Below are positions 20,608-32,717 of a DNA stretch of 64,000 nt, one piece after another (positions within the stretch are counted from its first letter, which is position 1; the number at the start of each line of letters is the position of its first letter). The position numbers and the translations under genes were made by a program. The notes beneath the pieces are model-generated. The model was not told the origin of the DNA. It was given only the letters and a program-made list of their open reading frames with translations, and did not search any database. Location: the NCBI GenBank assembly GCA_029747015.1, contig JAKOGI010000008.1, forward strand, positions 1,507,501 to 1,571,500. The letters are read 5' to 3'. Source of the DNA: Carnegiea gigantea. Its lineage: Eukaryota; Streptophyta; Magnoliopsida; Caryophyllales; Cactaceae.

Positions 20608-23490
20608 TTAGACTTTACGACACACATCACCTTCACATATATAGCCTTCTGGTGCCCTGGCCTTGTCCTCATCATCTTTTGTCTCGGCTGTGCTCCCATC
20701 ATCTTTTGCCTTAGCTTTGTCCTCCTCAACTGTGGCCTCGACTTCGTTGTCTTCTCCATTTGCCTTTTCATCATTCTTCAAGGCACACTCAGGATGCAGA
20801 TCAAAGTCACACTCCTTGCAGTAAAAGGACCAGTTGGACCCTGGCTTGTCACATCCATCACAGAAATATCCATTTCTCCGCGACTTTACTAGCTCATGTT
20901 CATGGAGCTCCAGTTTCAGTTTCTCAGGCCACCCCTTAGCGGTTTCCTCAAGCTGATCTTTCAACTTCTGTATGTGTTCTTCAGTGAAGGGAAAAGCATC
21001 TGCCCCATAAGCTCCTATGAGCTCTCGAGTTTTAGTTGTGATGGTCTTGCCCTCCGGTCCAATAGCTACAAGGAATGGGATTCCCATCACTTTGAACCTA
21101 CGAGACAAGAAGGCCTTCCTCTCGTCTCCAAACGGGAGGGCTAACCATGGCATATCTGAATAGTAGTCATCAAATGAAGCTCGATCGCGATCACTGGAAA
21201 CAAATATGACCTCGAATGCAGTCTCCTTGGCCTTGATTTTGTTGTATGTTTCAATAAGCTTAGGCGTAAAAGCACGGCATGGAGGGCACCAATGAGCTGA
21301 AAAATAAATGAGCACATGTTTTCCAACGAGCTCAGACACAGGAACCTGAGAAAATGATGCAAAGCATTTCAACTGACCGAACAATCGTAAGCGAAAACAT
21401 CACTAGGAAAGGAGGTGGGGAACAAATCATATTACCTTGGAGCCAGTTTTGTCAATGACATAGTCTTTCTCCCCTGCAACCAGGAGGGATTCGAGTGTTT
21501 GTGACTCAAGTCTGGCTTTTTCAATCTCAGCAAGTTCAGCCACCTTTTCAGGGGTGAAGGGGTACGCTTGAATACCATGCTCTTCTATGAGTTCGGCCAC
21601 ATCAGGATTCAAAGTCTTCCCATCTGGTCCAATTATCACCAGCCTGGGGATGGATCTGAGCTCAAAGTACCGAGCAAGCTTCTCAATCTTCTTGTCCTTA
21701 AAGGGCAAGGCCAACCATGGCATGTGAGCTAGCACTTGGTTGAATCCTACTTCATCATCCTCATCCAAATAGATCAACACAACCTCAAAATTCTCACCTT
21801 GTTCTTTAAGTTTGTTGTAAATTTCTTTTAGTTTCTGGGTGAAATCACTGCAAGGCTTGTAGGAGCCAACACAAAAGTAGAGGCCAACTGTCTTTCCTTC
21901 CAGCTCTGACACAGGAACCTGGTACCACACACGAGGTAAATCAATTTTCTTGGAGTAGCAATGATGAGGTAACACCACGACACACAATCTACCTACCATG
22001 TTATTGGAGCAAATGTGAAAACCAAATCAAAACCATGTTTACCACGTGCAGGAACATAAAGCACGTGATATTATGCCTGGACGAACAAATGACACTGCAA
22101 TAGCTGGGCACAACTGAGTTCCCGCGCAGCATAACTGATAGTAAATTATCGAGCAAGCAATGATCATCCTAAATCATCTAGATTCTAGATTGTCAAAAAA
22201 TTCAACAGGAAAGCATCTTTTGTGGTATCTATTAATGAAAGTTGCCTTTCTTCCACTAAATTGAGGTTGAGATAATGAATCAAACATGTGAAACCCCTTC
22301 AACCCTCGAGGAAAAACACGGATAGCCCCAAAGATGTATACAATGAGACATATGGGATATATATTACCTGCTTTCCATCATCTGAAATGACATAATCCCG
22401 TGAGCCATTGACCAAGAGGGTTTTCAAGCTTTGGTTTCTCTTTGCTTCCTCTTCCTTCTCTTTCAGCTGATTGATTCTCTCCAGTGTAAATGGGTATGCC
22501 GCTGCTTCATATTCCATGATCACTTCGACCCCTTCTGCAGTTGAGACTCTCCCAGATGCATCAAGGATTACAAGATGAGGGATTCCACTCACTCCAAACT
22601 TTTGCTTGAGTTTGCTGACTGTGGCAGAATCAGAAAATGGAATGGCAAGCCATGGCATCTTAGCAAAGTAGCTATTGAAGGCTTCTTCATCCCTATCAGA
22701 TGTAACCAAGACAACTTCGAAATCCCCTTTTGGAGAAAGCTCATTGTAAACATCCGCTAAAGATGGGGTGAAACCACGGCAAGGTGGGCACCATGAGGCA
22801 GAGAAATATAAACCCACAATTTTCCCATTTAAATCTTTGATTTTGACCTGAAATTGTCATCAAAAGCAAATAAGACTTCACAGTAGAAGTTCAGTTTCTC
22901 TAGAACAACAAACATGTTCAGAGATAGCAGAATCCTCTAAACAGCAATCCGCCAAAGCAAGGATCTTACACAACAAATTCCGAAGTCCTCTGAGTTAACA
23001 AACCTATTCGATTGCAAATAACCAAATAGCACAGAGTTTCTAGTTCAAGATCATCTTCAATGACCCACAAACAGTCAAACTGAGCATTTCAGCCAATCGA
23101 ATCAGTGTATACAAAAATTATTATTCCCACCGAATAAGATGAGGAAAAGATGCTAAATCTACCATCTATATCAAACACAGAATAGGGTTCCTAAAAGCAA
23201 ATTCCATGCCCATCAAGTAACATCGGGAAAAAGTACCCAAGAGCCCAACAGTCAACGAGAATCAACTAAGAAAAACCCAGAAATAATGATGAAAATCTTT
23301 CATACCCATCAAGTAAAATCACCAAAATAGGCTAATTCACAAACGAATCTGAAGTTTTGAGGATATTAAAGATTAAGAGTGAAGAGGGCACCTGTTCACC
23401 ATTGTTGCGGACGAGGTAATCTCTCTCCTCTGAAGCCAAAAGAGAGCTCAAATCATGGCACTCACCGTTCGTCGATACTTCCTCAGCCAT
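20608..23490 (-). CDS. NRX1: Nucleoredoxin 1-type protein (copy A)
   Basis: Four exons in phase 0 (23490-23392, 22847-22368, 21918-21436, 21345-20608) encode 599 residues, close to the usual size. There are three thioredoxin-like domains. Domain 1 has WCPPC (Cys53/Cys56) and domain 3 has WCPPC (Cys374/Cys377); domain 2 has SYKPC at the same place, so the first cysteine is lost, as usual in this family. A C-terminal zinc-binding DC1-like module follows ([23 protein letters not shown]). Plant NRX1 is a cytosolic and nuclear disulphide reductase reported to protect antioxidant enzymes such as catalase and to affect salicylate signalling. Start: the ATG at 23490 (MAEEVS) fits relatives; an in-frame ATG at 23559 would add 23 unlike residues. 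A Lys/Glu/Asp-rich spacer precedes the final CEGDVC motif. A paralogue lies at 35171-37912. Confidence 0.95.
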
Positions 23491-23823
23491 TAATTCTTCT
23501 CCTGCAAAGTTTTTCTTTGGATTCTTTGTGAATGATTGATTGATTGTGGTGTTAAACACTGCAATGCAAGTGATTTAACCATCTGAACGCATTTATAGAA
23601 GAGAAAGCTCAGCCAAAAGGGATTTCCTTGATGACGAAGAAAAAAAGAGGTCGACTTTACGTCAATGCGGGGTTTATTTTTTAGCAGAAACGGCCAAAAA
23701 GGAAAATAAAAAAAGAAAGCGTTCAGAGAAGGAAGTTTCGTAGTAGCCAGCGGTCTTGCAAATCATGGAAAACACGATGCATAGTAATTTCTTATGTATT
23801 TTCTACTTTCATATATATATATA

Positions 23824-23864
<41 letters not shown>

Positions 23865-25153
23865 TTATTTATTATATATTAATTTTTTAATATATATCTG
23901 TTGATGGTGCTCCTGAAAGTATGTGATATATATAGTCAAATGCTAGCCTTCAACCCGTGTTATTACCAGACTACCTTTCTATATATATGTCCCATCCCAT
24001 ATTGATCTATATGGGGAAAAAAAAAATCTCATTCCATAAGTTCAAAAACAAAAATTGAATTTTGTTTCCTAAGTTTAGAAATTTTAATTAAGAGAAATAG
24101 AAAAATTGGTGGAAGCAACTTTTGTAAAACATACACCAATTATAGGTTGTATGACCTTTCTTTAGATATCAAATAAAGAAAAAAAATGTTACCTAGTTAT
24201 TTTTTATTTTATATTAAAATCTTCAAATCTGAACTTATTGAGCATGAGCTAAAAAAATCAATTTTATACTTTGATTTCTAGAAATAGAAGAAGATTCATG
24301 TTAAATGATTGAGACCTTATCATGATGCCTTACATTTGTAAATTTGGTTACAATAATATCAGTTGAACCTTAAGATATACTAGTTCATTACCAAATTTAT
24401 TGAACATATATAGTTGTGTTGAAATTTTTTTGCTGCAATATCTTTAAAAATATATGCCTGTAATTTGAAAAATAGAAATTAAGAAAAAACATACTAAAGA
24501 TAGACCTACAAATTCAGTGCTTATTTAGACCATTATAATTTGACCTCACAAAATTGAATGATGAACAAGCCATTTACTGAAATATAGATAGAATAAATAG
24601 TAAAAAGTTTGCAAAAACTTCAAAAAAATATTGCTCCTATATTGGATTTTAATCAAATAAAAATATACTAAATTTCTTTATTTTATATAATATATAAAAG
24701 TCATAATATTTATCAAAAATAGGCCATAATTCACTTGGGTTCCTTACAATTAGAGGAGAAACTTGGAAGACAAGCGAAGCCAAGAGGCAAGTTTCATAGC
24801 TCGAGAAGCCAATCAAAGAAAAGGGTAATTTAGGAAGGAAAACAAAAACAAACTTGGTTTTAGCTGATATTTTTATGAATAAATAAATACATAAATAAAT
24901 GGCAAAATTCCAGATTGTTCTTGCACTTGACATTGATTGGTTGATGTGATGAGAAGACTTGGGAGTCAGTCAGGCAAGGCAAATGACGAGATGAACCTCT
25001 GGTTCAAAAGCGACAAGACCACGTTAAATGATAATGAAAAAGGCCAAAAGAACTTGTCAAGCTCAGATAAGCATCGAAGTGGATGTGCAGCGGCTGACTT
25101 TGTGAGGCTCGCTCGCTTCAAGGCAAGAGTTGAGCGGCTGGTGTTTTTTGCAG
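23491..25153. other. NRX1-A upstream region and AT-rich DNA with a TA microsatellite
   Basis: The first ~100 bp would hold the NRX1-A leader. A (TA)n run lies at 23812-23863. The rest is about three-quarters A+T with no coding similarity. Confidence 0.5.
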
Positions 25154-25156
25154 TAA

Positions 25157-25519
25157 GATCATCAGCAATGATGAGTCAAATTTTTAATTCGTTATTATCA
25201 CATCAATTTTTACGCTAATTTTTTACCGCACAAGAATCACTCTTTTCAATATTTGGCTCATCACTTTAGCTTATTAAATAAAATAATATTTATGAACCCA
25301 CAGACCAACACACGATTACTTTTTAAAATAAAAAAACAAAAAACCAAATAAACTTCAAAAAAAAAACTTTAAAAAAAAGAAAAAAAGTGGAGGGGAGGCC
25401 TATGACCTACAGCTCCCTCATGAGTCGAATGTCCTCAAACAATCAGTGCAAAGTAACGGGCCATTTCGCTGCTCGCTGCCCCCTAATTTTGGCCCGCGGA
25501 TAGGCCATTGTTGATGCTC
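25157..25519. mobile_element. Tourist-like MITE (PIF/Harbinger type), copy 1
   Basis: Terminal inverted repeats gatcatcagcaatgatg (left) and gagcatcaacaatggcc (inverse of right) with TAA on both outer sides (25154-25156, 25520-25522) are the marks of PIF/Harbinger MITEs. 363 bp, non-coding, with an A-rich middle. Confidence 0.7.
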
Positions 25520-25535
25520 TAAGGCAAATTTGTAA

Positions 25536-25906
25536 GAGCAAAAACAATAGTGAGTTATTTTTTAACTCATCAGTTGGGTCACACCACTGTCATATTAGCT
25601 TTTTCTTCAATTTTTTACCTCATAATTTCCACTCTCTTTAGTGGAAAGCTCACAACTTTGCCTCACCGACTAAAATAATGTGCATGGATCCACTCCATAA
25701 TATACAACTTTATTTTTCAAATCAAAAAAAAGAAACAGTAATAAAAAAAATATTTTAAAAAACAAAAAAAGACTCACGAGCTTCCCCTCTGGACCGAGGC
25801 TTCCCGCGAATGCTGCTTGCCGAGGCAACCTCTGCTGCTTGCCGAGGCTTCTCTCTCCTTGCTGGCATCTCTCTCTGTTCGAGCAAGCCAACCGTTGGCC
25901 GTGCTC
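25536..25906. mobile_element. Tourist-like MITE (PIF/Harbinger type), copy 2
   Basis: Starts gagcaaaaacaatag, ends ggttggccgtgctc (inverse gagcacggccaacgg), flanked by TAA at 25533-25535 and 25907-25909. 371 bp, non-coding. Its interior (gtgagttat, aactcat, ctcaccgactaaaataat, acaactttatttttc) is shared in diverged form with the piece at 32150-32420, read in reverse. Confidence 0.65.
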
Positions 25907-26478
25907 TAAGGACATCCCTAGTCAAAGTTTCATTTTTTGGAACTCAGGTCTGCCACGTCAGCATGAGTTCCACTTGCATTCCATTCAATTTTCCAGCCAC
26001 TGGAACTCATTTCAGGATGGAGTCCACAATTTGAAATTAATTTATTACCTTTTATTTTTTATGTAATGTTTGTGTTTTAACTTTTGTAACATGTGTGAGT
26101 GTTTTTATTTTTCGAGAGTAAGGAATATTTATTTTATTGACATAAAAATGTATAAATTGATTGTGATTTTTCCTATTATTATTTTTTTGTGTTTGTTTTC
26201 CAACAAGTGGAAAAAAAGGATTCAAAGTACAATTTACTTAAAACCTAATACCAAGAAGGATCGCAATTGAAAACAAATCACAATATGAAGATTGGACATG
26301 TTCAAAAAAACACATCACGAAAAGTTCGACTATTTTTATTTAAAAAAAATTACACTGCCAAATATAGACAAATAACATAAAATAACTACGTTTACGATGT
26401 ACTTCGCGCCGTGTGTCACCTCCATATTTCTTCGAACAGGTTTGATTGAAGACGTGCATGTAAGTCTGAGTTATGAAC

Positions 26479-27767
26479 CTATTGTACTCTACGAAGGTAG
26501 GCTACATAGCATGGATGATGGTTTCGTTGGACATTAGGTCGCGAGGTGTTGTCCTCCACATCATCATATTCAAAACTGAGGTCAAACGAATCATGCTCGT
26601 CCTCGACGATCATATTGTGGAGTATAATGCATGCCTTCATTATCATAGACAATTCAGCCTTGTCCATGTTTCGTGCAGAACCACGGATGATGGTGAAGCG
26701 AGCTTATAGAACTCCAAATACTCTCTCCACATCCTTCCTAACAGATTCTTAACGTTCAGTGAATAATTTTGCTTTGGCTCCTTGAGGAAGGGGGATGGTC
26801 TTCACAAAGGTGGCCCACATAGGATAAATACCGTCAGACAAAAAGTATCCAATGTTGTACTTGTGATCGTTGACAACATATTCACATTTTGGAGTCCCAC
26901 CCTCGTACACCTCTTGAAGAACATTGGATCAGTGGAGGACATTTAAATCATTGAGGGTGCCTGAGTACCCAAAGAATGCATGTCATATCCAAAGGTCGTA
27001 CGAAGCAACAGCTTCAAAAATCAAAGTCGGAACTTTGTGTACCCCTTTCCCAAATACTCCTTTCCAACCCGTGGGGCAATTCTTCTATTCTCAGTGCATA
27101 TAGTCGATGCTCCCTAACATACCCGAAAAGTCTCGGGCTTCTGTCACTTGTATTAAACAGTCAACATCAGCTTGTGTTGGTTTTCTTAGGTACTCTTCCC
27201 CAAACACTTGAATGACCCCAATAGCAAAATTTTTCATGCACTCAATAGCTGTGTTTTCGCCAATCTTTAAGTATTCATCGACACAATCAACCGATATATC
27301 ATAAGCCAACATGCGCATGGCTGCAGTGCACTTGGTGACGGCCCACGCCTACCGAGACCATTGTGCCTCAATCGAAAGTACTCAAAATGACTCTCTAAGG
27401 CACTAACTATGCAAACGAACAAGTGCTTTCGCATTCGAAATATACACCGGAAATGGGTCTCATAGTAGATGGAGTCATCAACGAAGTAGTCTTTGTAGAG
27501 GCGATCGTGTGCTTCTCGTCGATTTCTCTTTACAAATCTTTTCTTTTTCTTGGGTCTTCATGATGATGATGAAGCCCTACTTTGTTGTCTATTGTGTCTT
27601 ATCTTTAGGGCCAACTCCAACAACTTCGGGCCATTTTCATTGTTGATGATATTTTCCAACATTGGTGAATCATCGTTAGAATTTTCTAGGATAAAAGTCA
27701 AACCATCTGTTGAGGCTGACGTTGTAGAGGATGATGATGAATAACTCATTATTAAGTACCTGTGCAT
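26479..27767 (-). pseudogene. PIF/Harbinger transposase, inactivated
   Basis: Read through its stops, the frame follows plant Harbinger transposases: KKKKRFVKRNRREAHDRLY, then TKCTAAMRMLAYDISVDCVD, KIGENTAIECMK, EEYLRKPTQADV, FSGMLGSIDYMH (first catalytic Asp), a GTLNDLNVL segment (second Asp), GYFLSDGIYPMWATFVKTIP, RKDVERVFGVL (catalytic Glu) and MDKAELSMIMKACIILHNMI. At least seven in-frame stops and one frameshift near 27335 break it. The stops fall where relatives have Trp, Gln or Arg, each one transition away (TGG to TAG/TGA, CAA to TAA, CGA to TGA). This is the DDE_Tnp_4 superfamily often mislabelled as a nuclease-like host gene. Confidence 0.85.
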
Positions 27768-28266
27768 ATAAACTTAACGTTATGAATGTAAATCAAATAA
27801 AAATTACATATTAGGAAATTAACCTTGTGATATTTACAAAAAATAAATTAAAAACGACTAATTGCGAATTTATACGTAGTGCATCAACTTAGAAACAACT
27901 TAGCAATAAAGATGTCATTAAACAAATGAAAAGATTTGAAGTACAACTAATGTTTCATGAAAACACAATAACAATAAAAACTATATCTGAGTAATCAATC
28001 TAAAGAAAGGTCAATATCAGAGGAGGACGAGCCTTGACGGTAGCGACTCCAAATTTTTTCTTGAATTGGGTCATATCGAGTTTGATCTTCAGGACACATC
28101 TCCAAAATGTTCATTTTCAAAATTTTATCCTCGTAGTTCATCTTCTTAAGACGCTACTTCCTTTCTTCTAAGGATTGCTGTTGATCTCTTAACTCAACAG
28201 TTTTAGCAGCTGCATCTGCCTTCTTCTCTTGGGCTCGGATATATTGCTCAAACATGGTGCTATTCT

Positions 28267-29027
28267 TCACATTTGTTGCCGTATCGTCGATATCTCTGTT
28301 GTCACGATATCCAACACCGAGTCTGCAACTAGCTTCTTCACCTTTCTCTTGGCAGCTTCTGTTCTGATGGGGCGGATAAGCCCACCAACTACTTCAGTTG
28401 GTATACCCTCACTGGCAGGAGTTGTAGGGGTGGTAGGGGTGCCGAAGTTGTCACTCTCGGAGTATGCCTCCACCTTAGTTACTCTGAGTTGTTTGGAAGC
28501 CACTTCTGCGGATTGATCGCATAAGGTCTCCTATTTTGGTTGGTCCTTCAGTAAGACCCACGAATGCATGAGGTTAAAAGACTTTCCCACCATACTAATA
28601 TAAAGATCTTGGCATTTTGCATAATGTCGTCATTGTTTGCACCACTTGGCTTCGCTGGGTATGTCTGACCCATACAAGCGCACCATTTAGAAACTAATGG
28701 AGCTGCTCGATTCCATCGGGCACACACCTTCCCCATTCTCTTGGAAGCACCGTCGGGAACATGCTGGTTGAAGATGTTGGCTACCTTAGTCCAAAAACCA
28801 GCTAACTTTTGATCAGCCCCAGTGATTGGATTGGTGCTCACATTAATCCATGACTTCACTAAGCGGCGATCCTCCTCTAATGTCCACTTAAGGGGCTGCA
28901 CACTACCCCCCTTGTTGTTGGGGTTATTACTTGACGAAGGACGAGGTGCTGGTGAGGTCGTACGAGGAGGTTTAGGTGTTGTTGAGGTCGTACGAGGACG
29001 TTGAGGTGGGTAACATGGAAAGGGCAT
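28267..29027 (-). pseudogene. PIF/Harbinger ORF1, Myb-like DNA-binding protein
   Basis: A Pro/Thr/Ser-rich N-terminus is followed by a Myb/SANT-like trihelix segment (LKWTLEEDRRLVKSWINVST, GFWTKVANIFNQH, RWNRAAPLVSKWCACM) that is typical of Harbinger ORF1, the partner that recruits the transposase to its ends. After a break near 28550-28503 the C-terminal part continues in a separate frame (GLIRPIRTEAAKRKVKKL), again as in ORF1 proteins. Such copies are often annotated as glutathione S-transferase T3-like or NAM-associated proteins. Confidence 0.7.
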
Positions 29028-29984
29028 TGATCTGTAGCTAAAACTGGGTGGAGAGGTGTTCTATGGTGGACGGTAATGTTGCCAATTTGTCGAGTATTAT
29101 GGCGGATAATGTTGGGAATAAGGTGGGGAGTTATGTGGTGGTGTATAAGGTTGCCAATTCGGGGAACGTAGGGGAAGGTCTGAACTATTTCCAAGTTCAC
29201 TTTGTAACTCGTCCGCGGAAAGTAGGTGCATCAAGGATTGTGTGTCATTCGGACCCATTTCAAGATTCACTTAATTGTAGTTTAAGTTTTAATTCAATCT
29301 AAACTACTCAATTCCATTTCATGTAATTTACAAAAAGCCAAATATTAAAAAATATTAACAAGCTAAAAAATACTAAATAAACATTTATATTAGTTAAAAC
29401 TACATATTTAAATATTTCAATTAGTTTAAACTAAATGAACATACCACTTGTATAATAAATCAAGCATACTAAATGACTAATTCAACATGAACGTACTGGA
29501 ATTATTAAATAAAAATATTAATTAAAACATACTAACTAAACATGATCATATTATTTAAAATCAACATGATTATAGAATAACTAATTTTAATCCAACACGA
29601 TCATATTATTTGAAATCATACTCACAAATTACCCATATTACATAAACTAATTTTAATTCTAACTAAATATATTACTTTAAATCATATACCAACAAAACTA
29701 TACTACCATAATTTAAAGTCTACTTCTACATTTCACAAATTAGTGCAAACATAATTACCATATTTTTAGTTTGAATACCTAATTCACCAATTACGCTCCT
29801 GATATTAACATCTAATTATTTCACCAATTAATTTAAAAAATTCAAACATATATTTGAAAATATATAACAAATTAACAATAAAGATAAACTAAGCATGTAA
29901 TCTAATATGTGATTTTCAAACATATTCTACTTCACATTAATTTCTTTGAAAATATATAACAAATTAACAAAAAAATCAAACATA

Positions 29985-31440
29985 TTCTATTAAATATTAA
30001 ACATAACATCTAACAACATAAACCTAATCTAACAATTAAAATTTGAAATTTTCACATTAGCTTCTTTATATTAAATTATTAATCATGCGATTTAAAATGT
30101 TATCATATTAATTAAAACGTACAAATGTTAATCACAACATACAAAATTAAAAAATTAAATCAAACTAATTAAATTTTCTAATTTATACTTATTCTCATTC
30201 CAATTTCTACCAACTTAATTCCTAAAACTTCATACCTCCCTTTACACATATTCAACTTCGCACATTTAAATTTTCATAAAGTAATGAAAATTCTTGATTT
30301 TTAAACATACATTTGACACTAAAGAATTTCTATTAAATATTAAACATAACATCTGACAACATACACCTAATCTGACAACTAAAATTTGAAATTTTCACAT
30401 TAGATTATTTATATTAAACATGTGATTTAAAATGTTATCATATTAATTAAAACGTACAAATGTTAATCCCAACATACTAAATTAAAAAATAAATCAAACT
30501 AATTAAATTTTCAAATTTACACCTTTTCTCATTCCAATTTCTACGAACTTAATTCATGAAAACTTCGTACCTCCTTGTACACATATTCAACTTCACACAT
30601 TTAAATTTTCATAAAGTAATGAAAATTCTTGATTTTTAAACATACATTTAACACTAAAGAATTTCTATTAAACATTAAACATAACATCCAACAACAGACA
30701 TCTAATCTAACAATTAAAATTTTAAATTTTCACATTAGATTCTTTATATTAAACGTGTGATTTAAAATGTTATTATATTAATTAAAACGTACAAATGTTA
30801 ATCCCAACATGCTAAATTAAAAAATAAATCAAACTAATTAAATTTTCAAATTTACATTTTTTCTCATTCCAATTTCTACCAACTTAATTCATGAAAACTT
30901 CATACCTCCTTTACACATATTCAACTTCACACATTTAAATTTCCATAAAGTAATGAAAATTCTTGATTTTTAAACATACATTTAACACTAAAGAATTTCT
31001 ATTAAATATTAAACATAACATCTAACAACATACACCTAATTTAAAAATTAAAATTTGAAATTTTCACATTAGATTCTTTATATTAAACATGTGATTTATA
31101 ATGCTATCATATTAATTAAAACGTACAAATGTTAATCAAAACATACTAAATTAAAAAATAAATCAAACAAATTTACACTTTTTCTCATTCCAATTTCTAC
31201 CAACTTATTCCAGGAAAACTTCATTATTCCCTTACACATATTCAACTTCACACATTTAAATTTCCATAAAGTAATGAAAATTCGTGATTTTTAAACATAC
31301 ATTTAACACTAAAGAATGTCTATTGCATATTAAACATAACATCTAACAACATAAACCTAATCTAACAATTAAAATTTGAAATTTTCACATTAGCTTCTTC
31401 AAATTAAACATGTGATTTAAAATGTTATCAGATTATACAT
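29985..31440. repeat. Tandem array, ~335 bp unit, about 4.3 copies, inside the Harbinger element
   Basis: The word tttaaaatgttatcatatta occurs at 30091, 30426, 30761 (one mismatch), 31095 (two mismatches) and 31416, spacings of 335, 335, 334 and 321. Other landmarks (tctattaaatattaaacata; aaaattcttgatttttaaac; cattccaatttctaccaact) recur with the same period. Units are AT-rich, about 90-95% alike by eye, and non-coding. Confidence 0.85.
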
Positions 31441-32149
31441 AACATCAAAGAACATGAAATATGTACTACCAAAAATTCTTACAAATTTATTCACTTCAGT
31501 TCACTTTATCTTGATTCATCTCAAGCTCACAAATCAACCTCCCAAATATCTAACAACAACCCCATATAAATAAAAATAATTAGTTCAAAATTACAACTAC
31601 ATATAATTAATTTAATTAAATCAATAAACATCATTAAAAAATAAAATTATTTACCACTTACCACGACTTTTTTCTCTTCACTTCAAACACTTTTCTTCAA
31701 ATAGCAGCAAATAATATTTCAAATTTAGATAAAAGTGAAAGAGATTATGTAAATTTCATTTTCCACACAATTATCTCATATTTATACACAATTTAACTAA
31801 CCAAAAAAAAAAAAAAACCCCCCAAAACCTTTTTTCCGTTGAAGGCATCGGGAGGAGCAACGGCCAGCCCATTTATTTCATCCCAAGTACTGAGCAGAAT
31901 GCAATTCTTGAGCCTTTTTCTTTTTTTTTTTTTTTTACAAAAAACAAACCTAAACAATGCGTACGATTCAGAGCCATGCATCAAAATGCCGCGTTTTGCG
32001 ACCGTTACACGACCAAAAAAAAAAAATGAACGCGGGACGGAACTGTTGTGTCCCCCGTTCACTGTCACGCGTGTAATGGGCTGGGGCCGACGCGTGTGAC
32101 ACGCGGGCCTAACCCTTACCTGCGTGACGTTGGGTTGGGGATGCTCTAA

Positions 32150-32420
32150 GCAGCTCGCGAAGAAGGTTGGAGTCATGAGCCGGCTCATAGCTTTTTTTTT
32201 CTTTTTTGTTTTTATATTTTTAATTGATTTTTTATTCAAAAAATAAAGTTGTGTGTTATAAAGTGAGTTCATGAATATTATTTTATTTAACGAGGTAAAA
32301 TTGTAAGCCTTGCATTATAGAGAGAAAAACTTAAGAGTTGAAAAATTGGCTCATAAGATGATGTGGTGGAAGTAGGCCCCACTTGTGAGCCAAAATTTTG
32401 ACTCACGATTGTACATACTC
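32150..32420. mobile_element. Tourist-like MITE piece, related to copy 2 but inverted
   Basis: Its right end, read inversely, is gagtatgtacaatcgtgagt and is followed outside by TAA (32421-32423). The inverse interior (atgaactcac, aacacacaactttattttttgaa) matches the MITE at 25536-25906. The left end abuts the TAA of the Harbinger element directly, so either the two inserted side by side or the Harbinger element landed at the MITE tip. Confidence 0.5.
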
Positions 32421-32423
32421 TAA

Positions 32424-32709
32424 AACACTTCATCACTAGGTTGTTTAGCCCTATTAAATTTGATTAGGAAATGTTAATGACTACTATAATTTTGTTGGGC
32501 AAGAGGTCAATTAACCTATAAGTTGTGACCTAGACTTGACATGAATAGGTCTAATGTTGTTCCTTTGTAAGAATAAAGATGTGTTGGTAGCCCAAACTAT
32601 AATTGAGAGGTTTGTGTGAAAAGCAATACGACCCAACCTTATACAAATAGTGGTTGACAAAAAAAAAAGGAAAAAAAAACTTATATATATATATATAAAA
32701 TTACAGAAA
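32424..32709. other. Short unassigned stretch between transposons
   Basis: No coding similarity. An A-rich run and a (TA)n run lie at about 32659-32697. Confidence 0.4.
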
Positions 32710-32717
32710 GTACTTCC

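Larger units (their letters stand above)
25910..32146 (-). mobile_element. PIF/Harbinger DNA transposon, full length but decayed
   Basis: Ends: ggacatccctagtcaa (left) and gagcatccccaaccca (inverse of right), each bordered by TAA (25907-25909 and 32147-32149). Inside, on the minus strand, are the two genes expected of an autonomous element: a Myb-like ORF1 (about 29027-28267) and a DDE transposase (about 27767-26479). Between ORF1 and the right end lies about 2.5 kb of AT-rich DNA including a tandem array (29985-31440). Length 6,237 bp. Both genes are damaged, so it can no longer move on its own. Confidence 0.75.

Noticed and set aside
29985..31440. Regular repeats that could suggest a CRISPR-like or similar array
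   Set aside because: Units are ~335 bp, contiguous and without spacers, in a plant transposon.
31793..32272. 159-codon Lys/Phe-rich minus-strand frame
   Set aside because: It spans the right end of the Harbinger element and poly-A/T runs; not a gene.
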